Below are positions 31,968 through 37,894 of a stretch of 37,894 bases of DNA, one piece after another. The DNA is from Pacificimonas flava (lineage in GTDB: Bacteria; Pseudomonadota; Alphaproteobacteria; Sphingomonadales; Sphingomonadaceae). Position numbers and translations under genes: made by a program. The notes beneath the pieces were generated by a model. That model did no database searches. It was not told where the DNA came from and was given only the letters and a program-made list of their open reading frames with translations. Numbering within the stretch: the first letter of the stretch is position 1; the number at the start of each line of letters is the position of its first letter. The stretch covers positions 1 to 37,894 of the forward strand of contig NZ_AMRV01000015.1 of assembly GCF_000342165.1 (NCBI RefSeq), in the 5' to 3' direction.

Positions 31968-34900
31968 GCGGCTATGTCGAACTACACATGCTCAGCCATT
32001 TCTCGTTCCTGCGCGGCGCCTCGAGCCCGGAGGAGCTGTTCTCGGCGGCCGCCCTTCTTGGTTATGGCGCCCTCGGCCTTGCCGATCTCGGCACGGTCGG
32101 CGGAATCGTGCGCGCCTGGGAGGCGCAGAAGGTCACCGGCGTTCGCCTGATCGCCGGCGCGCGTGTCGACCTCGTCTGCGGCCGCCAGCTTCTTCTCTAC
32201 CCTACGGACCGGGCGGCATGGTCGCGCCTGACCCGCCTCCTCAGCGTCGGCAAGGCCCGCGGCGGCAAGGGTGCGTGTCTGCTCGAATGGAATGACCTCG
32301 AGACATGGTCGGACGGGCTGATTGCGATACTGGTACCCCGAGACCCGGATACAGCAAATGAAACGGCCCTCCGCGATATGGCCGCGCTGTTCGGGGACCG
32401 CGCCTATATGGCGCTCAGCTTTCTGCGGCGGCCCGACGATGCCCTCCGGATGCACCAGCTGAGTGAGCAGGCGCGTGCAGCAGGCGTTCGCGCGGTTGCA
32501 ACCGGAAACGTGCTTTACCATGCCGAAGAGGCGCGCCTGCTGCAGGACGTCGTCACGGCCATTCGCGAAAAATGTACCGTGGACGAACTCGGTTTTGCCC
32601 GCGAACTGCATGCCGACCGCGCTCTGAAGAGCCAGGACGAGATGGCGCGGCGGTTTCGAAACTATCCTAACGCGCTCGCTGCCACTGCCGAGATCGCTGA
32701 CCGTTGCCGCTTCGACCTCGGCGAGCTCAGTTACCAATATCCGCACGAGCGGGTGATGGAAGGCCGCAGCGCGCAGGAGGCGCTACAACTGCTGACGGAG
32801 GAAGCCGCGACCCGCATGTTCCCCGGCGGCGTTCCGGACGCCTATGCTAAGCAAATCGCGCATGAGCTCAGGCTGATCGGCGAGCTCGACTATGCCCCCT
32901 ACTTCCTGACCGTGAACGCGATCGTCACCGAGAGCCGCCGCCGCGGCATCCTGTGCCAGGGGCGCGGATCGGCGGCGAACAGCTGCGTCTGTTTCGTCCT
33001 CGGCATCACCTCGATCGACCCGATCCGGCACGAACTGCTCTTCGAGCGCTTCGTTTCCGGTGAACGGCGCGAGCCGCCCGATATCGACGTCGACTTCGAG
33101 CATGAGCGGCGCGAGGAGATCATCCAGTGGATCTTCGAGACCTACGGCCGTACGCATGCGGCGCTGACTGCCGTCGTCACCCGCTACCGCGCCCGTGGCG
33201 CGGTGCGCGATGTCGGCAAGGCCATGGGGCTCCCCGAGGACATGACCGCCAGCCTTGCAGGCCTCGTCTGGGGCTGGAGCGCCGAGGGTGTCTCGGAGCG
33301 CCACGTCGCCGAACTCAATCTCGATGTCGCCGACCGGCGGCTTCGTCTGACGCTCGACCTTGCCCGCAAGCTGATCGGTGTCCCGCGGCACAGTTCGCAA
33401 CACCCTGGCGGGTTCGTCCTAACTCATGATCGGCTTGACGATCTCGTACCCATCGAACCCGCTGCCATGGCGGACCGGCAGATCATCGAGTGGGACAAGG
33501 ACGATATCGACGCGCTGAAGTTCATGAAGGTCGATGTTCTCGGCCTTGGCATGCTCGGCTGCATGAACCGTGCCTTTGGCCTCCTAAGGGAGGCCAAGAG
33601 CATCGATATCGGCCTTGCCGATCTTCAGGATGAGGACGCCGACACCTTCGCCATGATCCAGAAGGCCGACACGCTCGGCACGTTCCAGATCGAGAGCCGC
33701 GCTCAGATGTCGATGCTGCCGCGCATGAAACCGAAATGCTTCTACGACCTCGCCATCCAAGTGGCGATCGTCCGGCCCGGGCCGATCCAGGGCGACATGG
33801 TGCATCCGTACCTCCGCCGCCGCGAGGGCCTCGAGAGACCGGAATACCCAAAGCCGGAGCTGCGCGCGGTCTTGGAGAAGACGCTCGGCGTGCCGCTATT
33901 CCAGGAACAGGCGATGAAGGTGGCCATCGTCGGCGCCGGCTTCACGCCTGCCGAAGCCGACGGGCTTCGCCGTGCCATGGCGACGTTCAAGATGACCGGC
34001 GGCGTCAGTCATTTCTCGGACAAGCTCATTGGCGGCATGGTCGAACGCGGCTATCCGCGCGAGTTCGCCGAGCGCACCTTTCACCAGCTCGAGGGGTTCG
34101 GATCCTACGGCTTCCCGGAAAGCCATGCCGCGAGCTTCGCCAAGATCGCCTACGCTTCGTCCTGGATGAAGTGCCACCATCCGGACGTGTTCTGCGCCGC
34201 ACTGCTGAATGCGCAGCCAATGGGGTTTTATGCGCCCGCGCAGATCGTACGCGATGCGCGCGAGCACGGCGTCGAGGTGCGCGGCCCTTGCGTCAATGCC
34301 AGCCGGTGGGACTGTACGCTCGAACCGGCACAAGGCCGCTGGCTGACGGTACGCCTTGGTCTTCGCATGATCCGCGGCCTTGCCAATGGCCACGGCGCCG
34401 CGATCGTCGCGGCGCGCGGCGATGTGACTTACGAAAGTGTCGAGGATGTCTGGCGCCGCGCCGGGACGCCGCGCGCAGCCATCGAACGGCTTGCCGAAGC
34501 CGGCGCCTTCGAGGAATTTGGTCATGACCGGCGCCAGGGATTGTGGCGCGTACGCGGGCTTGGCGAGACCCCCCTGCCCCTGTTCGCCGCTGCGGACCGC
34601 AATGAGCGTGGCACCGACAGCAATGAACCGGACGTCGCCCTGCGTCCGCTGACGGACGGCCGCGAGGTGATCGAGGACTACCGCACGCTGCAATTGTCGC
34701 TACGCGCGCATCCCCTCACCTTCCTGCGCGATGAACTCAGGCAACAAAAGGTCGTGACCTGCGCAGACCTCGAACACCTGCGCGATGGCCGCTGGGTCGA
34801 GGTTGCCGGCATCATCCTCGTTCGCCAGAAGCCCGGAAGCGCGAAGGGCGTGCTTTTTATCACCATCGAAGACGAGACGGGCATTGCCAACGCCATTCTT

Positions 34901-35218
34901 TGGCCCGACCGGTTCGAAGCGCAGCGGCGAACAGTCATGTCGGCGTCCATGATCGGCGTGCGTGGCCGTATCCAACGCGAGGGATCGGTGATCCACGTGA
35001 TCGCCGACCGGATCATCGATTATACGTCCCGGCTCCACGGCATTGGTGACATGGATTTCGCCCACCGCACGGGCCGGGGCGACGGCGCACGCCATCCCGG
35101 ATCACCGGATCGTCGCGAGGCGGGCTGGAAACCGCGCGACCAGTATTGGCCGCCTCACGAGGGCGGGATTGATCCGGAAGATGCGGCGGTTCGCATCAAA
35201 AGCCGAAACTTTCGCTGA
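31964..35218 (+). CDS. dnaE2: error-prone DNA polymerase III alpha subunit DnaE2 (ImuC)
   Basis: A 1084-residue C-family polymerase. The N-terminal PHP domain starts [22 protein letters not shown]. The catalytic carboxylates are in [19 protein letters not shown] and in [30 protein letters not shown] and [13 protein letters not shown] are standard palm/finger motifs. The C terminus holds an OB fold ([20 protein letters not shown]) but no epsilon-binding tail, as expected for DnaE2. It performs mutagenic translesion synthesis with ImuA and ImuB. The start overlaps the imuB stop (ATGA). It is SOS-controlled through the upstream LexA box. Confidence 0.96.
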   Translation: MSGYVELHMLSHFSFLRGASSPEELFSAAALLGYGALGLADLGTVGGIVRAWEAQKVTGVRLIAGARVDLVCGRQLLLYPTDRAAWSRLTRLLSVGKARGGKGACLLEWNDLETWSDGLIAILVPRDPDTANETALRDMAALFGDRAYMALSFLRRPDDALRMHQLSEQARAAGVRAVATGNVLYHAEEARLLQDVVTAIREKCTVDELGFARELHADRALKSQDEMARRFRNYPNALAATAEIADRCRFDLGELSYQYPHERVMEGRSAQEALQLLTEEAATRMFPGGVPDAYAKQIAHELRLIGELDYAPYFLTVNAIVTESRRRGILCQGRGSAANSCVCFVLGITSIDPIRHELLFERFVSGERREPPDIDVDFEHERREEIIQWIFETYGRTHAALTAVVTRYRARGAVRDVGKAMGLPEDMTASLAGLVWGWSAEGVSERHVAELNLDVADRRLRLTLDLARKLIGVPRHSSQHPGGFVLTHDRLDDLVPIEPAAMADRQIIEWDKDDIDALKFMKVDVLGLGMLGCMNRAFGLLREAKSIDIGLADLQDEDADTFAMIQKADTLGTFQIESRAQMSMLPRMKPKCFYDLAIQVAIVRPGPIQGDMVHPYLRRREGLERPEYPKPELRAVLEKTLGVPLFQEQAMKVAIVGAGFTPAEADGLRRAMATFKMTGGVSHFSDKLIGGMVERGYPREFAERTFHQLEGFGSYGFPESHAASFAKIAYASSWMKCHHPDVFCAALLNAQPMGFYAPAQIVRDAREHGVEVRGPCVNASRWDCTLEPAQGRWLTVRLGLRMIRGLANGHGAAIVAARGDVTYESVEDVWRRAGTPRAAIERLAEAGAFEEFGHDRRQGLWRVRGLGETPLPLFAAADRNERGTDSNEPDVALRPLTDGREVIEDYRTLQLSLRAHPLTFLRDELRQQKVVTCADLEHLRDGRWVEVAGIILVRQKPGSAKGVLFITIEDETGIANAILWPDRFEAQRRTVMSASMIGVRGRIQREGSVIHVIADRIIDYTSRLHGIGDMDFAHRTGRGDGARHPGSPDRREAGWKPRDQYWPPHEGGIDPEDAAVRIKSRNFR

Positions 35219-35223
35219 GACCC

Positions 35224-35541
35224 ATGACGCGGCGCAGTCGGCATCAACAGGTCGTGATCGATCTATCCGTCCGGATCCTTCGCGAGGCGATGCAGCGTTC
35301 ACCGAACGGGCGTGTGGATACGATTGCCGTTCGTCTCGCGTTACGCTGCCTCCTGCAGCATTGCCGGGAGAGATGGCCGTTGGAGATGTTTTGGGAAGCG
35401 GCGCAGCAGGACCACGATATCGGTCGTGTTCAGGGGTGTACCGCGAGTTTCAACGGCATCATTCGTCAGCTGCGCATGGCGCGACGCTATCGCGATAGCC
35501 CGTCTGTGAGCGTCACACGATCCGTCCCACCTAAATCCTAA
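35224..35541 (+). CDS. small hypothetical protein, last gene of the mutasome operon
   Basis: A 105-residue basic protein beginning MTRRSRHQQVVIDLSVRILR five bases after the dnaE2 stop. The body is helical (RVDTIAVRLALRCLLQHCRERWPLEMFWEAA), with FNGIIRQLRMARRYR near the end. The tight spacing puts it in the SOS-induced operon. I recognise no domain. It could be an accessory factor of the mutasome or merely cotranscribed. Confidence 0.62.
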   Translation: MTRRSRHQQVVIDLSVRILREAMQRSPNGRVDTIAVRLALRCLLQHCRERWPLEMFWEAAQQDHDIGRVQGCTASFNGIIRQLRMARRYRDSPSVSVTRSVPPKS

Positions 35542-35855
35542 CCAGAAGTCCGAAATCGTCCGCCTTCTTGATGACAGATCCCGGGTTGGCGCCGAATAAT
35601 CCGCAATTCAAGCGCCCTTCGACGCGTGCAGATCACTGGCTGTACGGCTCAAGCTGCACCATTACCAAACTGTCCGCTTCTTGGGCGGCGAGTAGCATAG
35701 CAGATTTTCAGCCTCCGAGCCTGCTAACGGATATTTGAAAGAGCGGCATAGCGCTGCGCTCGGCAAATCCGTGTTACCCACCATGGGCCGTAGCTGGGTT
35801 CCATAACGCTATCACAAGCCGTACGGTCGCCTCACCAATGAAAGGACCTCAAGGC
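35542..35855. other. gene-free gap between the mutasome operon and the DUF885 gene
   Basis: No gene or strong structure is seen. The promoter of the DUF885 gene is expected here, but I cannot place it. Confidence 0.45.
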
Positions 35856-37688
35856 ATGATTTATCGCCTGCTCCCCGCCCTGTTCCTCGCCGGCTGTGCC
35901 GCGCAGATGGAACGCGTGCCCACGGTTTCTCCTGCCGAGACGAGTGTCACTACGCCATCTACCGCACAGGAAGATGCACGTCTTCTCGCCTTTTTGGACG
36001 CGGCATTCGATGCGCAGGTCGCTCTTAGCCCGGAAACGCTGACCAGCCTCGGATCGCAGCAGGATTATGACAAGCTTGGCGACTACACGCTCGAAAGCGA
36101 AGAGAAGGAACTTGCGCTCGCCGAAAAGCAGCTTGCCGAGATGCGCGCGCGGTTCGATCCCGAAACTTTGGGTCCGTCAGCACGGCTGAGCTACGAACTG
36201 TTCGAACGCGAGGTGGAGCGGCAACGCGAAAGCGCGCGCTTCCGCGCCTATGGGTTTCCCGTCTCGACCAACGGAACGCCCGCGGGCAGCATTCCCGTCT
36301 TCCTCATCAACCAGCACAAGGTGGGGAGCGTCGCGGATGCCGAAGCCTATATAGCGCGCCTGCGCGACAGCGAGCGTGCCATGCGCGAGACGGTGGCGGT
36401 CATGGAGCAGCAGGCCGAAATGGGGATTGTTCCCCCCGAGATGGTCTTCGAGCCTGCGACCGCAGATGCTCGCAGCATTCTCGAAGGTGCGCCCTTCACG
36501 GCGGGCGACGACAATCCGCTCTGGGCCGATTTCCAGACGAAGGTGAACGCGCTCGCGATTGCCGAAGCGGAAAAGGCCAGGCTGCTTGGCGAGGGACGCG
36601 AGGCGCTGACCGGGCCCTTTCGCACCGGGGTCGAGACGCTGATCGCGGGCATCCGGGCGATCGAGCCGCAGGCCGATGGCAATAACGGCGCGTGGAGCTT
36701 GCCCGATGGCGAGGCTTATTACGCCAATCGGCTTGCGACCTCTACCACCACAGACCTCTCGGCCGACCAAATCCATGCGATCGGTCTGAAACAGGTTACC
36801 GCCATCCGGGCGGAGATGGAGGAGGTGAAGCGGGAAATCGGGTTCACGGGCACGCTGGAGGAGTTCTTCGCGGCGCTGCGCACCGATCCGGCCTACAAAT
36901 ATCCGAATACACAGGAGGGGCGGGAGCATTATCTGGAAGAGGCTCGCGCGCTGATTGCCAACGTGATGGCCAAGGCTCCGGAGTATTTCGAGCGCCTGCC
37001 CAAAGCGGCGCTGGACGTGCGCGCCGTCGAACCCTTCCGCGAGGATACGGCTGCGGTCGCGTTCTACAATCGTCCCGCCCCCGACGGATCCCGGCCCGGC
37101 ATCGTCTATGTGAATCTGGCCGATATGAACCAGGTCAACCGTGTCCAGACCGACGGCATCGCCGCGCATGAAGGGGCTCCCGGCCATCACTTCCAAATCG
37201 CCCGCGCGCAGGAACTGGAAGGCCTGCCCAAGTTCCGGCGCTTTGGCGGTTACGGCGCCTATACCGAAGGCTGGGCGCTCTATTCGGAGCGGCTGGCGGA
37301 TGAGATGGGTGTCTACACCACGCCGGAGCAGCGTTTCGGCATGCTGTCGCTGCAGATGTGGCGCGCGATCCGCCTCGTGCTCGATACCGGCATTCATTCC
37401 AAACGCTGGTCGCGTGACCGGGCGATCGACTACTTCCGCGCGAACTCACCGAATTCCGAGCGCGACATCCGCAAAGAAGTCGACCGCTACATCAACAATC
37501 CCGGCCAGGCGACCAGCTACATGATTGGCCAGCTAAAGATCGCCGAGTTGCGCGAACGTGCCGAGCGCCAATTAGGGCAAAGTTTCGATATTCGTGCTTT
37601 TCACGAGGCGGTTTTGAGCCAGGGGTCGCTGCCCCTCGATGCATTGGAACGGCAAGTCGATGCATATATTTCTCGGACGAGAGGCTGA
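35856..37688 (+). CDS. DUF885 lipoprotein, probable zinc metallopeptidase
   Basis: A 610-residue DUF885 protein. The start at 35856 follows AAAGGA by nine bases and gives a lipoprotein signal MIYRLLPALFLAGC with the cysteine at residue 14; the ATG at 35838 lacks a ribosome site. The catalytic motif AAHEGAPGHHFQ (HExxxGHH type) occurs in the C-terminal third, followed by GAYTEGWALYSERLADEMG, whose glutamate is the likely third zinc ligand. DUF885 proteins are gluzincin-like peptidases of the cell envelope, usually about 600 residues, so the length is normal. It stands alone between the SOS operon and an IS remnant. Confidence 0.9.
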   Translation: MIYRLLPALFLAGCAAQMERVPTVSPAETSVTTPSTAQEDARLLAFLDAAFDAQVALSPETLTSLGSQQDYDKLGDYTLESEEKELALAEKQLAEMRARFDPETLGPSARLSYELFEREVERQRESARFRAYGFPVSTNGTPAGSIPVFLINQHKVGSVADAEAYIARLRDSERAMRETVAVMEQQAEMGIVPPEMVFEPATADARSILEGAPFTAGDDNPLWADFQTKVNALAIAEAEKARLLGEGREALTGPFRTGVETLIAGIRAIEPQADGNNGAWSLPDGEAYYANRLATSTTTDLSADQIHAIGLKQVTAIRAEMEEVKREIGFTGTLEEFFAALRTDPAYKYPNTQEGREHYLEEARALIANVMAKAPEYFERLPKAALDVRAVEPFREDTAAVAFYNRPAPDGSRPGIVYVNLADMNQVNRVQTDGIAAHEGAPGHHFQIARAQELEGLPKFRRFGGYGAYTEGWALYSERLADEMGVYTTPEQRFGMLSLQMWRAIRLVLDTGIHSKRWSRDRAIDYFRANSPNSERDIRKEVDRYINNPGQATSYMIGQLKIAELRERAERQLGQSFDIRAFHEAVLSQGSLPLDALERQVDAYISRTRG

Positions 37689-37813
37689 AGCGAACTGCCT
37701 ATAAGTCGGCTCAAGGTTATCGCGCTTACCCTCTGCCGCTGCTCACATTGGCGTGGGATCAGCATTGTTTGGGATTGCGGACACTCATCCGGCTGAAGAA
37801 TTGGCGGCTTCGA

Positions 37814-37894
37814 GACCATATGCGCGCCGCCGTGCGTGAACGGATCGAAGCGGCCGGCGCGAGCCTGCTGTTCCTCCCGCCATACAGTCCCGAC
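37814..37894 (+). mobile_element. IS630-type transposase fragment, cut by window end
   Basis: The frame DHMRAAVRERIEAAGASLLF and LPPYSPD is the well-conserved segment before the final catalytic glutamate of IS630-family transposases (LPPYSPD-x-NPIE). Nothing recognisable as the earlier transposase part lies between the DUF885 stop and here, so the 5' side is lost and this is probably a remnant. The 3' side is outside the window. Confidence 0.72.

Noticed and set aside
36177-37397. 406-codon minus-strand open frame
   Set aside because: Antisense shadow of the DUF885 gene.
37690-37813. More of the IS630 transposase upstream of the recognised segment
   Set aside because: The in-frame translation has none of the earlier IS630 motifs, so I limited the call to the conserved part.

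Overview
The window looks like a high-GC alphaproteobacterial replicon, most likely from the Sphingomonadales. The evidence is an imuA-imuB-dnaE2 cassette behind a GAAC-N7-GAAC LexA box (the alphaproteobacterial form), a NodT-type outer-membrane lipoprotein, DUF885 and DUF1259 proteins, and a chromate cassette with a Cj0069-family gene. I cannot fix the genus, or decide between chromosome and large plasmid. Solid gene blocks alternate with decayed, gene-poor accessory stretches.

Left block (1-4780): an EmrA-EmrB-outer-membrane-factor tripartite drug efflux operon, with a convergent alpha/beta-hydrolase and thioesterase operon. From 5.1 to 7.4 kb there are toxin-antitoxin-like genes: the 'mobile mystery' A/B pair (HTH regulator plus Fic protein), then an Xre/MbcA/ParS-type antitoxin whose usual RES toxin I cannot find.

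A complete Tn3-family transposon lies at 7420-18421 (11,002 bp). It has 50-bp terminal inverted repeats (49/50 matching) and a perfect 5-bp target duplication, CACCA. It carries a chromate module (chrB, chrA, a Tat-exported Fe/Mn superoxide dismutase and a Cj0069-family gene), a divergent envelope module (DUF1259, PepSY and Rap1a/Tai-like proteins), a serine resolvase with a res-like region, and a 989-aa transposase. The Cj0069 gene is split by an 849-bp IS5-family element that duplicated TA. The transposon itself landed in a gene that also carries two in-frame stops; that gene can be rejoined in frame across the insertion.

From 18.4 to 21.3 kb is a decayed region: the 5' part of the transposon's target gene, a frameshifted relative of the thermonuclease gene at 28.8-29.2 kb, a G-quadruplex motif, and an array of 22-bp iteron-like direct repeats with no replication gene nearby. 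A likely two-gene operon follows on the minus strand: a metallo-beta-lactamase-like protein and a succinate-semialdehyde-type dehydrogenase.

From 24.4 to 35.5 kb there is a WGR-domain protein, a coiled-coil hypothetical, and a DNA-damage neighbourhood. The latter holds an SRAP (YedK/HMCES-like) protein that appears to start at ATT, a ClpP-like serine protease, a 53-aa cysteine-rich protein, a thermonuclease-like protein, and the LexA-controlled imuA-imuB-dnaE2 mutasome with a small downstream gene. The window ends with a DUF885 lipoprotein peptidase and the cut edge of an IS630-type transposase.
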